Below, piece by piece: positions 1-8,086 of a stretch of 64,000 bases of DNA; position 1 is the first letter of the stretch; each line of letters opens with the position of its first letter. The DNA comes from an uncultured Eubacteriales bacterium (GTDB lineage Bacteria; Bacillota; Clostridia; Oscillospirales; Oscillospiraceae), in contig URGL01000003.1 in the NCBI GenBank assembly GCA_900547405.1, forward strand, positions 23,965 through 87,964, in the 5' to 3' direction. The notes beneath the pieces are model-generated. The model was not told where the DNA came from, made no database searches, and was given only the letters and a program-made list of their open reading frames with translations. Both the position numbers and the translations under genes were made by a program.

Positions 1-604
1 CTTGCCTCAGGCACTTTGCGGCCGTCTCAGGCTCCACCCGGGAGATCCCCAAAAACTGCACGACCTGGATCCCCGCCTCCAGCGCGGCGGTAATGCCGCT
101 TTGGGAATCCTCTACGGCCAGGCAGTCCTCCGGCGCTACCCCCAGCTTCCGGCAGGCATTCAGGTATGGCTCCGGGGACGGCTTTCTTGGCAGCTCCAGG
201 TCCCCTGTATACACCGCGTCAAATACTTCCTCAAACCGGAAGAGCGCCCCGTAGCCCTCCATCCATGTGCTGCCGTTGGAGGTCACAATGGCCTTCTTCT
301 TTGGAAAGGTCCTCAGATAGGCCATCAGCGTTTCATACCCCGGCATTGTGGGGACACGGCCTTGCCGGATCCGGTTCCAGGTCTCCTCCCCCCAATTTTG
401 GCGGAGGGCATCCGGATCTCCCGGCAGATTCAGGGCGATGAACCGGTCGAACTCCCAGGGAGGAGAGCCGCTTACGTTGGCGTACTCCTCCCTGCTCAGT
501 TCATAGTTCTGTGTCTTTCGCAAAAAGTCCCGCCAGATCTCGTAGGCCTGGACCTCCGTATCCAGCAGCACTCCGTCCATATCAAAGAGCAGCGCCTGAT
601 GCAT
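1..604 (-). CDS. HAD-family sugar-phosphate phosphatase/phosphomutase-like hydrolase (3' end outside window)
   Basis: About 201 codons are visible and the gene runs off the left edge. The N-terminus carries the HAD nucleophile motif DMDGVLLDT (Asp8, Asp10). Later come a motif II segment IVTSNGS, a motif III lysine in RKPSPEPYL, and motif IV AVEDSQSGI, an EDSxxG signature shared with beta-phosphoglucomutase and related small phosphatases. AGGAG sits 8 nt before the ATG. It lies about 50 nt after the single-domain YjbQ gene in the same direction, so it is probably the last visible gene of the catabolic operon. A sugar-phosphate or by-product phosphatase is inferred; the substrate cannot be read from sequence. 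Confidence 0.85.
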   Translation of the reverse strand, partial: MHQALLFDMDGVLLDTEVQAYEIWRDFLRKTQNYELSREEYANVSGSPPWEFDRFIALNLPGDPDALRQNWGEETWNRIRQGRVPTMPGYETLMAYLRTFPKKKAIVTSNGSTWMEGYGALFRFEEVFDAVYTGDLELPRKPSPEPYLNACRKLGVAPEDCLAVEDSQSGITAALEAGIQVVQFLGISRVEPETAAKCLRQ

Positions 605-654
605 ATTTTCATCTCCTGTTCTCCTGGACTTTTTTCTCTAAGTGCCGTGTTTTG

Positions 655-1059
655 TTACAGGCCCAGTACTGTCACGGCGTAGGTTCTCTGCTGTCCGGCC
701 ACATACTCTCCAAAGAAGATCCCCTGGGAGGCTCCCAGCTTCAGAGCACCCTCCTCCACAATGAAGTCCATGCTCTGTCCCGCCACGGAGGCCTTGCTCT
801 CCGCCGCAATCTTCCACGGGTCTCCAGTGGACTGGAAGTCCAGTCTTGCCGGCCAGATCCGATCAAAATCCTCGATGATGTCCTCATGGCCCTTCGGGTC
901 ATAGAAGGAGGTGCACAGAATGCCCGCGCCGGGTTCCGGTGTGGACACCAGGGCAACACCGTGGTGTATCCCGCTGGCCGCCACGATTTGCTTCACTTCC
1001 TCTGTCAATTCCAGAAGGGAGCCGCGCTTCGCCGTCTGAACCGTCTTCTCAATATACAC
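655..1059 (-). CDS. Single-domain YjbQ/UPF0047-family protein with degenerate conserved histidines
   Basis: A 134-residue protein of the YjbQ (UPF0047) family, whose members have been described as secondary thiamine-phosphate synthases, although their main role is unclear. The GTG start follows a GGGGGAA ribosome site just after the stop of the SIS gene; reading further upstream only adds non-homologous sequence. The C-terminal LGASQGIFF segment fits the family. Residues that are His in the tandem paralogue nearby are lost: the HTTAG site is replaced by TPEPGAG, the YRH site by FQS, and GHVK by AESK. It may be a non-catalytic partner or may act on a different ligand. Family assignment is fairly safe; function is unknown. 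Confidence 0.8.
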   Translation of the reverse strand: MYIEKTVQTAKRGSLLELTEEVKQIVAASGIHHGVALVSTPEPGAGILCTSFYDPKGHEDIIEDFDRIWPARLDFQSTGDPWKIAAESKASVAGQSMDFIVEEGALKLGASQGIFFGEYVAGQQRTYAVTVLGL

Positions 1060-1072
1060 GTTCCGTTCCCCC

Positions 1073-2224
1073 TTACACGATCTCGATTTTACTGGTACGA
1101 ATGGTATTGTTTCCGGCCTGGGCCCACACGCCGCCTCCCCGGAAGAAGGGCTCCTGCTTTCTCCCCGACAGATAGCCCGCCAAAAGCGCGCCGGGCACAT
1201 AGTTCATCATCGCCAGCAGGAAATCGTAGCCCTTTGGTGCCTCCGGAACAGAGCAAACCGTAACGCCCTCGGGGGTCTCCCCCTCCTGGGTGCCGTTGAC
1301 GATCAGCAGGGTTGGCCGCCCGATGCCCGCCGCCTGGCTCAGCGTTTCCCGAAGTCTGCTCCAGTCATTGGCATACCGGTCCGCCGCAACCACCGTACCG
1401 ATGCTGTGGGGATCTCTCTGGAAGAAGCCCACATGGCACCAGTCCTCGCTGTCATCCGTGGCCGTCATGCAGCCGGTCACTTCCACGATCTTGGCCGCCA
1501 TGAAGAAGGCGGAGGCAAACTGGATATCATCGCCGATATAGTCGAAGCGCTCAAAATCCTTCCAGGCTTCCGACAGGGCCAGCATCTGGCTGTTGATGCG
1601 GTCCATTTCTCCTGCCCAGGCAGCCGTATTCTCCACAATGGCCGCGGCCATGCCCTCCAGGGCACCGGCCTTGCTGCAGCCGGTAAGCTCGCCCAGCTTC
1701 GCGGCCAGCAGATACAGGCCAGTCAAAGAGGCGAAGTAATTGCGCAGTCCCGGATTGGCATTGGGGAATTCCGGGGTATGCACCAGATAGGTATAGGCAG
1801 CCGTTTTGGCGGCCGGAGACTCCGGGTTGTTGGTCAGGGCCAGACTGACGCAGCCATACCGGTTGGCGCGCTCCAGCACCTCCGAGATCCGGGCAGGTCC
1901 GCCGGAGCAGCTGACGCCAATCACCAGGGCGTTTTCACCGCCCAGGCCGGAGAAATCCGTAAACCGAGCCGCATCGATGGCTCTGGCATAGGAGAACTGG
2001 CTGCCGAAGCGTCCGGCAAATTTCCGGAAGGCGGGGATCGCGGCCTGAGCCGCTACATAAGAGTCACCGCAGCCGGTGATCAGGACCCGGCGGATCTTTT
2101 TCAGCACATCCTCCGGAATGGCCTGGCTCAGTCCCAGCAGGGCCCCTTCTACCTGGGGCTTTGCCAGCTCCGGAAGGCTCAGGCACTGACTGCTCAAAGG
2201 ATTGTCAAACATGTTGTTTTCCAC
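1073..2224 (-). CDS. SIS-domain sugar isomerase/deglycase-like protein (paralogue 4)
   Basis: 383 residues with two SIS subdomains, in the GlmS-isomerase/FrlB-like group that handles aminated or phosphorylated sugars. The nucleotide-like loop TGCGDSY lies near residue 50, and a later SEDWCH motif provides the Glu/His pair expected for sugar-phosphate isomerase or deglycase chemistry. The GTG at 2224 is chosen because GGAGG lies 8 nt upstream and VENNMFDNP then aligns with MKSEQFDNP, the start of the next paralogue. ATG 2239 and TTG 2248 are alternatives, but the ATG has its SD only one base away. It sits between two YjbQ genes. The substrate is not known. Confidence 0.85.
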   Translation of the reverse strand: MENNMFDNPLSSQCLSLPELAKPQVEGALLGLSQAIPEDVLKKIRRVLITGCGDSYVAAQAAIPAFRKFAGRFGSQFSYARAIDAARFTDFSGLGGENALVIGVSCSGGPARISEVLERANRYGCVSLALTNNPESPAAKTAAYTYLVHTPEFPNANPGLRNYFASLTGLYLLAAKLGELTGCSKAGALEGMAAAIVENTAAWAGEMDRINSQMLALSEAWKDFERFDYIGDDIQFASAFFMAAKIVEVTGCMTATDDSEDWCHVGFFQRDPHSIGTVVAADRYANDWSRLRETLSQAAGIGRPTLLIVNGTQEGETPEGVTVCSVPEAPKGYDFLLAMMNYVPGALLAGYLSGRKQEPFFRGGGVWAQAGNNTIRTSKIEIV

Positions 2225-2244
2225 TTGTGTTGCCTCCATTCTCC

Positions 2245-3048
2245 TCAATCCGCATAAACCGCTACATAAAAGCTTCGGGGCCGCGGCCCGTCGAACTCCG
2301 CAAAGGTGACTGCCTGCTCCGCTCCCAGAACCAGCCGACCATCAGAAACCGGCAGGGATATCTGAGAGCCTGTCAATGCCGTCTTCACGTGGCCGCCGGC
2401 ATCCGATGCGGTCTCCCGGTGCTTGAAATCCACACGGGTAGGCACCATCCGCTCAATATTCGCCATAACGTCCTTTGCCTCGGTCTCCTGCTTCGGTGCC
2501 AGCACCAGTCCGGCTGTGGAATGGAGCATGGCAATGTGGCAGATACCGTTCCGGACGCCGCTCTTGGCCGTGATCTCCTCTACGGCGGCGGTAACATCGT
2601 GCATTCCCATATATACGGTCTGAATGTTCCGCTTTTCCAGGTACAGAGGCTTTTCAATGATCTCCACACAGAATTCACGGGGGCGGGGGCCGTCAAACTC
2701 CACAAACACCAGTCCCTGGGAGGAGCCCAGGATCAGTTTCCCCTGGTGGATGATCAGCATGGCAGAGCTTCCCATTAAGGCCGACTTCACATGGCCGGAA
2801 GCGTCATAGGGAGAATCCTGGTGTCTGTAGCTCACCCGGGTCGGCAGATTCCGGTCGATCTCGTCCATCAGGTCCGCCAGACCTCTGGGGTCCCAAAAGG
2901 AGGTGATGGCCAGTCCGGCAGTCGTATGGGGCACGGAAACCACACACAGTCCCTCCTGAACACCGCTCTGCGCCAGGATCTCATTGACATCCGCCGTAAT
3001 GGAGGTGCAAGAGCGGAAGGTCGTAGTCAGTTTTCTTTCATACAGCAT
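2245..3048 (-). CDS. Tandem-duplicated YjbQ (UPF0047) domain protein
   Basis: 267 residues made of two complete YjbQ domains (about 1-133 and 134-267), whereas typical YjbQ proteins are a single domain of roughly 130-140 residues. Both halves keep the conserved pattern: PHTTAG and LHSTAG, then YRHQD and FKHRE, then GHVKSAL and GHVKTAL, then LILGSSQG and LVLGAEQA. The start ATG follows GGAGG. It lies between two SIS genes with short gaps (13-20 nt). YjbQ is annotated as a thiamine-phosphate synthase-like enzyme on limited evidence. Its presence in a sugar-type operon suggests another small phosphorylated or aldehydic substrate, which is inference. Confidence 0.85.
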   Translation of the reverse strand: MLYERKLTTTFRSCTSITADVNEILAQSGVQEGLCVVSVPHTTAGLAITSFWDPRGLADLMDEIDRNLPTRVSYRHQDSPYDASGHVKSALMGSSAMLIIHQGKLILGSSQGLVFVEFDGPRPREFCVEIIEKPLYLEKRNIQTVYMGMHDVTAAVEEITAKSGVRNGICHIAMLHSTAGLVLAPKQETEAKDVMANIERMVPTRVDFKHRETASDAGGHVKTALTGSQISLPVSDGRLVLGAEQAVTFAEFDGPRPRSFYVAVYAD

Positions 3049-3061
3049 GTTCGTTCCCTCC

Positions 3062-4249
3062 TTAATCGTAGATCTCAACCTTGCTGTTGCTCAAGGTCAT
3101 ACAGCCACGGTTGGCAAAATCGCTGTTGGGGTCCGGTGTGCCGTCGGCCAGCCGGGCAAACCGGAAGAAGGGCTCCTGCTGCAGCTGGGCAATGTAGCCT
3201 GCCAGCAGGGAGGCGGGGATGTAATCCGTCAGCGGCAGCAGCCATTCATAGCCTGCGGGTGCCTCCGGGACGCAGCATACCACCTGGGCTCCGGGGAAGT
3301 CCTCACGGGGCCCGTTGGTCACCACCAGTACCGGCCGACCAATGGCCGCGGCAGAGGCGGCTGTCTCCTTTTCCCGTCCGTAGGCCGGGGAATTCTTATC
3401 CGCCATGATCACCGTGCCAATGCTGGCCGGATCCTTCAGGAAATAGTTGATGTGGCACCAGTCCTCGCTGTCATCCACGGAAACCGTGCAGCCATTGGCC
3501 TCCAGGAACTTGGCCGCGCCAAAGAAGGCAGAGCCGAATTCCTCTCCGTCGCCGATAAAGTCAAACCTTGTAAAACTCTGCCACTGCTGGGCCAGCTGGA
3601 ACATCTGCTCGTCCACCGACTCCAGCACCTGGGTAAAGGCCTCCATGTGGCTGCGGATCGCCGCCTGAAAATCACCGGGTGCCGTAGGCGGAAGGGTCCC
3701 GCGCACATGGCCCAGCCGGTTGGCAAAGGCGATGAGCCCGATCAGAGAGGCAAAGTAGGACCGCAGGCCCGGCCCCTTATCCGGGAAATCCGGTGTGCCC
3801 ATGCAGTAGACCCGCTTGGCCAGCTTGGCCGCCCTGGACTCCGGGTTGTTGGTCATCAGGATGGAAAAGGCTCCCACAGCGTTGGCCTTTTCCAGCACCT
3901 CGCAGATTCTGGCAGTGCCGCCGCCGGCGCTGATGGCAATGACCAGAGGGCTGTTGGGTTCCCCGATGCCGATCTGATCCTTCGGCAGAAATCTGGTGAA
4001 GTCAATGGCCCGCATGGCCTGGACCCCGAAGCAGTCGCAGTAGCGCTCCACAACGGGAGCCATGGCCACCGCCGCCGCATAGGAATCTCCGCAGCCGGTC
4101 AGGATGATCTTTCTGGCATCAAAAATTTCTGCCATCGTCATCAGTTCCTTCAGGCCATGGCCGAAGCAGGATTCCAGCTGGACCTGGGTCAGTCCAGGCA
4201 GGTCAAACACCTGCCGCCGGATGGGATTATCAAATTGTTCGCTTTTCAC
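3062..4249 (-). CDS. SIS-domain sugar isomerase/deglycase-like protein (paralogue 3)
   Basis: 395 residues and the closest relative of the 1073-2224 product. Visible motifs are LTGCGDSYAAA near residue 50, GGGTARICEVLE in the first SIS subdomain, and DDSEDWCHINYF with the Glu/His pair in the second. The GTG start has GGGAGG 8 nt upstream. The shared N-terminal FDNP, the FPDKGPGLRSYFASL block and the EPFF C-terminal block show that the two genes arose by duplication. It is the first gene after the DMT-type permease. A role in isomerising or deglycating an imported, phosphorylated amino-sugar-like compound is inferred from the family and its neighbours. Confidence 0.85.
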   Translation of the reverse strand: MKSEQFDNPIRRQVFDLPGLTQVQLESCFGHGLKELMTMAEIFDARKIILTGCGDSYAAAVAMAPVVERYCDCFGVQAMRAIDFTRFLPKDQIGIGEPNSPLVIAISAGGGTARICEVLEKANAVGAFSILMTNNPESRAAKLAKRVYCMGTPDFPDKGPGLRSYFASLIGLIAFANRLGHVRGTLPPTAPGDFQAAIRSHMEAFTQVLESVDEQMFQLAQQWQSFTRFDFIGDGEEFGSAFFGAAKFLEANGCTVSVDDSEDWCHINYFLKDPASIGTVIMADKNSPAYGREKETAASAAAIGRPVLVVTNGPREDFPGAQVVCCVPEAPAGYEWLLPLTDYIPASLLAGYIAQLQQEPFFRFARLADGTPDPNSDFANRGCMTLSNSKVEIYD

Positions 4250-4292
4250 GTTGGTTCCTCCCTTGTTTTTTGTTGCGGATACGTCTTACGCC

Positions 4293-5297
4293 TTATCCGA
4301 AGTTGTAGAAAAACAGCAGTCCCAGGCCCACGAAGTACAGGGCCAGCCCTGCAAACAGGGTTGCCATGGTTTTCTTCTTCGCGCCTTCAAACTCCCTGTA
4401 GTAGAAGCCCCAGAAATAGGTCCAGATCGTAGAGGTCTTGCCGAACAGGAAGGACAGGGTGGCGCTGATGGCAGGCATGGAGTAAATTGAGAGCACGTTG
4501 CCGCCGTAATGGCACACAGCGGAGATGGCGCTCATGACCAGGGGCTTTTTGCTGCTGCCAATGCACAGCACCATCTTCCACTGCTTTTTCCAGGTAAACA
4601 GCACCAGGCCCAGCACAAGCACCGACAGTGCGGAGCCCGTTACCATAAAGGCACAGGTCATAATGGGCGGAAGCCCGGCGGCGGTGCCTGTAGCAGTGCC
4701 GCTGGCCCAGCCGTTCATCAGCAGGCAGTCCACAAGGATCCACACAACCACCTTCAGGGTCACCTTGCTCTTCGGCTTTTCCTGACGGACCCCTTCGGCG
4801 GCCATCCGGTCCTGGGCGCACATCTGAGAGGCCTTGGAGCAGATATAGCCGGCAACAATAAAGATCACCGCCGTGGCCACGATCAGCACCAGAGCCATGG
4901 GCTTATCCGGAAGTCCTTCCTTGGAAATGGATGTGGCGATACCCATAATGCTGGTCACCGCGCCGGAAAGGGTCGTCGCCAGCATCAGTCCCAGGTCGTT
5001 CATGATCGTCAGGCTGATCACCAGTCCCAGGGACATCATGGCCCCTCCCAGAATGATCTCACCCATGACATGCTTACACTGCTCCAGGGCCGCCATAAAT
5101 CCGTTGGGCAGCAGCACCGGCGACAGCACCAAGGTAATGGCCCACACCAGAAGGAAGGAGAACATATACAGCATAAAGGCAATACCCGTAATGGGGTAGT
5201 CCTTTTTCAGCTTGATCACCTGCATCCAGCTGCCCCACATGGCCGCCGCCAACAGCGTCAGGGTGATTGCCACAGGCGTGGAAAAATAATTCGTCAC
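4293..5297 (-). CDS. DMT-superfamily membrane transporter (GRP/RhaT-like sugar permease)
   Basis: 334 residues with about ten hydrophobic segments and almost no soluble part. The first helix motif AAAMWGSWMQ and the loop-helix layout resemble the drug/metabolite transporter superfamily branch that includes the glucose/ribose porters and RhaT. It starts at GTG 5297, with a weak SD. Only 38 nt before the start lies a hairpin with a six-T run, so expression of this gene and the SIS/YjbQ genes behind it may depend on read-through. In this operon it would be a second route in (or out) for the pathway substrate or product, beside the ABC transporter. Specificity is unknown. Confidence 0.75.
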   Translation of the reverse strand: MTNYFSTPVAITLTLLAAAMWGSWMQVIKLKKDYPITGIAFMLYMFSFLLVWAITLVLSPVLLPNGFMAALEQCKHVMGEIILGGAMMSLGLVISLTIMNDLGLMLATTLSGAVTSIMGIATSISKEGLPDKPMALVLIVATAVIFIVAGYICSKASQMCAQDRMAAEGVRQEKPKSKVTLKVVVWILVDCLLMNGWASGTATGTAAGLPPIMTCAFMVTGSALSVLVLGLVLFTWKKQWKMVLCIGSSKKPLVMSAISAVCHYGGNVLSIYSMPAISATLSFLFGKTSTIWTYFWGFYYREFEGAKKKTMATLFAGLALYFVGLGLLFFYNFG

Positions 5298-5335
5298 AGT
5301 ACACTCTCTCTTTCTCCAGCTTTCCGCTGGGTGAT

Positions 5336-5416
5336 AAAAAAGTGACTATCCGCTTGCCAGCATTAAGGCCGAAACAGCCCTTTTTCCCTCATGCCCACAC
5401 ACGCCGATAGTCACTT
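5336..5416 (-). promoter_or_regulatory. Structured RNA element with intrinsic-terminator end inside the operon
   Basis: On the minus strand AAGTGACTATC (5406-5416) pairs perfectly over 11 bp with GATAGTCACTT (5340-5350), and the 3' arm runs into six U. The roughly 55 nt enclosed can form inner stems, for example AAGGGC with GCCTT and GCAT with ATGC. It lies between the small membrane protein gene and the permease gene. It can be a partial terminator or a ligand- or protein-controlled attenuator; I match it to no known riboswitch class. Confidence 0.55.
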
Positions 5417-5482
5417 ACGCATTCATTTCTTCATCACAGCCATTTCTATAAGATACTCATTTCCCCCACCGGCAGGCCCGCA

Positions 5483-5899
5483 TCAGCGTGCACCGGCTTC
5501 TACAAAGGCCTGATAGGCGCTTTGGATATAGGTATTGAACATCTCCTGATAGGCTGCGCTGTGCAGGCTCTCCACACTGGCAAACAGATAGGCGAAGAAG
5601 ACAAATACGATCATCATCCCCATCACACTGAAGCCGGTCTGGCGCTTGCAGAACAGCGGCAAATACTGCCGCAGAGGGGTGTCGGATAAAAACACGGCCG
5701 GACTGAACATCCACAGAAACAGGATCACTCCGCTCAGGCGGTAGATCCCCCCATCATAGGCACCGGCGGTCACCGGCACCGGGGTGGTCAGGCCGAAAAA
5801 CAGGACCACAAGGCACAGCAGGTACCAAGCCAGCGCCACAGTCATTTTCAGGGGATTTCCGGATCGGAACCCAAGCAATTTTTTGATAGCCTGTTTCAT
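5483..5899 (-). CDS. Small membrane protein of unknown function
   Basis: 138 residues with three likely transmembrane segments: around the WYLLCLVVLFFGL segment, the VILFLWMFSPAVFL segment and the MMIVFVFFAYLF segment. The N-terminus MKQAIKKLL is basic, and the C-terminal 25 residues look soluble and helical. The ATG at 5899 has GGAGG 8 nt upstream. It follows the second PfkB-like gene by 19 nt and precedes the structured element and permease, so it may assist the permease or anchor an enzyme. I do not recognise the family. Confidence 0.7.
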   Translation of the reverse strand: MKQAIKKLLGFRSGNPLKMTVALAWYLLCLVVLFFGLTTPVPVTAGAYDGGIYRLSGVILFLWMFSPAVFLSDTPLRQYLPLFCKRQTGFSVMGMMIVFVFFAYLFASVESLHSAAYQEMFNTYIQSAYQAFVEAGAR

Positions 5900-5918
5900 G
5901 TTTTTATCCTCCCCCATG

Positions 5919-6890
5919 TCAGAAATGCTGCTCTGCCTTCATCTGCTGGAATACCTTTTGTGCAAGAGCTCTGGCCTCCGCCATTGTTTCATCCGTATAC
6001 AGCCGGTAGGGTCCCCGCTGGGCCGCGTTGTAGCCACCGGCTACATTGGCCATTGCCGCCACCATGGCCGGGTGCTCCCCAGCGAAATAGGCATAGGCAG
6101 CGGCACCGGTAGAGCAGTTGCCGCAGCCCGTGGGATCCACGGACTCCCCAAAGGGCTTGATCACCGGGCAGAAATAGGCATCCGTCGGTGTGACGGCGTA
6201 GGAGCCCCGGTCCCCCACCCGGTAGAAGGTGAACTTGGTGGGCAGCTTCTGCAGCTCCCGGATAATGGCCTCGTCATCTTCCTTCGGAATGTCGAACAGA
6301 TCCGAAGCCTCGTTGCTGTTCAGGGACCAGGCATCCGCACCGGTTTCCAGAATATGGCGGATCCGGACCAGGACTTCCTCCCGGCTGATTCCCTGGGCCT
6401 TCCGATAGGCCCCCGCATACTCGATCTCCCACATGATCCGGAAGCCGTGCTTTTCCTTCACCCGGCGCAGATTCTCCCAAACCACATAGTCCAGATTATG
6501 GGCCATGTACATGCCCCGGATCGGATATCCCGCAGCCGCCTCATCGATGTCGTCGGCGTGGGTCTTCAAAAAGCCCAGATGCTCCCCGGAAAAGCTGGGT
6601 GTGGGCAGGAAGGAGCCGTCCTTGTTGTATTTCAGCGTATAGCGGGTGTGCTGCTCCAGCTCTTCCCGCACAGATTCCCGGGTCACACCGTTGGCATCCA
6701 TCCACTTTCCGTAGGAGTCCGCGTAATCCGCGCCGGTCTTGCAGACCAGCTTGCAGTCCTTCGTCCAGATCCGCATGCCGGACAGTGCGTAGAAGGCAGG
6801 GCCGCCCATATTCCACTCGGAGAGATTTCCCTCCTTGTCCTCGATCCGGTCGGACATAATATTGCCACAGGCAAGGTATTCGATATTCAT
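5919..6890 (-). CDS. PfkB-family carbohydrate kinase-like protein with GCGN in place of GAGD
   Basis: 323 residues with a ribokinase/PfkB fold: an N-terminal GGPAFYALSG block, a central block, and the C-terminal signature DPTGCGNCSTGA near residue 235. In canonical members this signature is DTxGAGD, where the last Asp is the catalytic base; here it is Asn. The same change occurs in the paralogue at 9320-10264, so it is unlikely to be a sequencing slip. Fructosamine kinases (FrlD) belong to this family and work with SIS deglycases, which is the nearest known parallel to this operon. Whether this protein phosphorylates its ligand, or only binds it, cannot be told. Confidence 0.85.
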   Translation of the reverse strand: MNIEYLACGNIMSDRIEDKEGNLSEWNMGGPAFYALSGMRIWTKDCKLVCKTGADYADSYGKWMDANGVTRESVREELEQHTRYTLKYNKDGSFLPTPSFSGEHLGFLKTHADDIDEAAAGYPIRGMYMAHNLDYVVWENLRRVKEKHGFRIMWEIEYAGAYRKAQGISREEVLVRIRHILETGADAWSLNSNEASDLFDIPKEDDEAIIRELQKLPTKFTFYRVGDRGSYAVTPTDAYFCPVIKPFGESVDPTGCGNCSTGAAAYAYFAGEHPAMVAAMANVAGGYNAAQRGPYRLYTDETMAEARALAQKVFQQMKAEQHF

Positions 6891-6904
6891 GTATGCTACC
6901 TCCG

Positions 6905-8074
6905 TTACCGCTCCACCACTTCAATGGGAGAGAAATAGGTGGGAATGAAAATGGTGGGATCCATACCGCCCCGGAACATGGGCTCCCCAATGGTCGTATG
7001 CCGGAAGCCGCCGAAAATCGCGCCGGGCAGGTAGGCATAGATCTGGCTCAGGAATTCCCATCCCCGGTCCGGCTGAGGCAGGGGGCAGTACCGCACAGGC
7101 ACCTGGATACCCAGCTTCTCGGGCTCCACGTCACTGAACACCAGCACTTCCCGTCCCGTCCGCTCCACCATGGCATTGACGGCGGCGGCCAGGTTGTCGG
7201 CGCTGGGGGACTGGCTGTCCATCAGCACCAGGCTGGCGATGTCCGATCCCGGTCCCATCAGGCTGTTCACGTGCATATAGTTCTCGCTGTCGATCACCGT
7301 GCAGGGGTCTCCGGAGAGCTCCACGATCTTGGCCTGGATGAATTTTCCCGCCCAGAACATAGGGCCGTCGCCAAGGATCTCAATGTACTTCTTATCCATC
7401 CAATGGATGGCTGCCTCAAAGCAGGCCTTTTCGATTTCCTCGATCTTTCCGAAGAACCGGTCGTGGTAGCTCTGGACCTGCTCCCGCAGGGCCGGGAGTC
7501 TGGGCTGGCCGTCCAGCTCCTCCGCCATGGCCGCCGCCAGAATGGTCAGGCTCATCACGTTCATATAGTAGGTCCGCAGGCCCGCGTTGTTGTCTCCCGG
7601 CGGGCAGTTCAGATAGTACAGCAGGTCCGCCTCTTTCGCCGTGGGGGACTCTGTCCTTCCGGTCATGGCAATGGTGGTCACTCCATGGCGGCGGCACTGC
7701 TTCAGCGCCTCAATGGTTCGGAAAATGCCGCCGGAAACGCTGATGAACACGGCAATGGTGTCCGATCCATCCCCCTGGAAGGGGTAATGCCGACTGAGCT
7801 CAATGGCCTCCACTGCCTCATATTCCACATCCGGAAGATAATGCGCAAATGCTTCCTTGACGGCAAAGGACACCAGATTGGAGTCTCCGCAGCCCGTTGC
7901 CAGCACACGCTTGGCCCGGCGGACCTCCGGGCACTTCACCAGAGCCCTGACCTGGGCGGCGGCTCTGTCGAACTGCTCCATGGTCAGTGGGTCCACATCC
8001 ATGCACTGGGCGTAGAAGCTGTCCTGAAAATAGAATTGGCGATAATATTTCTCGTCTCCAAGTCGTTTGAACAT
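6905..8074 (-). CDS. SIS-domain sugar isomerase/deglycase-like protein (paralogue 2)
   Basis: 389 residues and the most divergent of the four SIS proteins. The loop reads ATGCGDSNLVS, so Tyr is replaced by Asn after GDS. The second-subdomain motif is DSENYMHVNSL, keeping the Glu/His spacing. The ATG at 8074 is chosen because AGGAGG lies 8 nt upstream; GTG 8083 would leave the site too close. It is 12 nt downstream of the 402-residue paralogue and 14 nt upstream of the PfkB gene. Divergence of the loop suggests a different substrate, or a regulatory role in a hetero-oligomer (inference). Confidence 0.85.
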   Translation of the reverse strand: MFKRLGDEKYYRQFYFQDSFYAQCMDVDPLTMEQFDRAAAQVRALVKCPEVRRAKRVLATGCGDSNLVSFAVKEAFAHYLPDVEYEAVEAIELSRHYPFQGDGSDTIAVFISVSGGIFRTIEALKQCRRHGVTTIAMTGRTESPTAKEADLLYYLNCPPGDNNAGLRTYYMNVMSLTILAAAMAEELDGQPRLPALREQVQSYHDRFFGKIEEIEKACFEAAIHWMDKKYIEILGDGPMFWAGKFIQAKIVELSGDPCTVIDSENYMHVNSLMGPGSDIASLVLMDSQSPSADNLAAAVNAMVERTGREVLVFSDVEPEKLGIQVPVRYCPLPQPDRGWEFLSQIYAYLPGAIFGGFRHTTIGEPMFRGGMDPTIFIPTYFSPIEVVER

Positions 8075-8086
8075 TCTGCGCACCTC

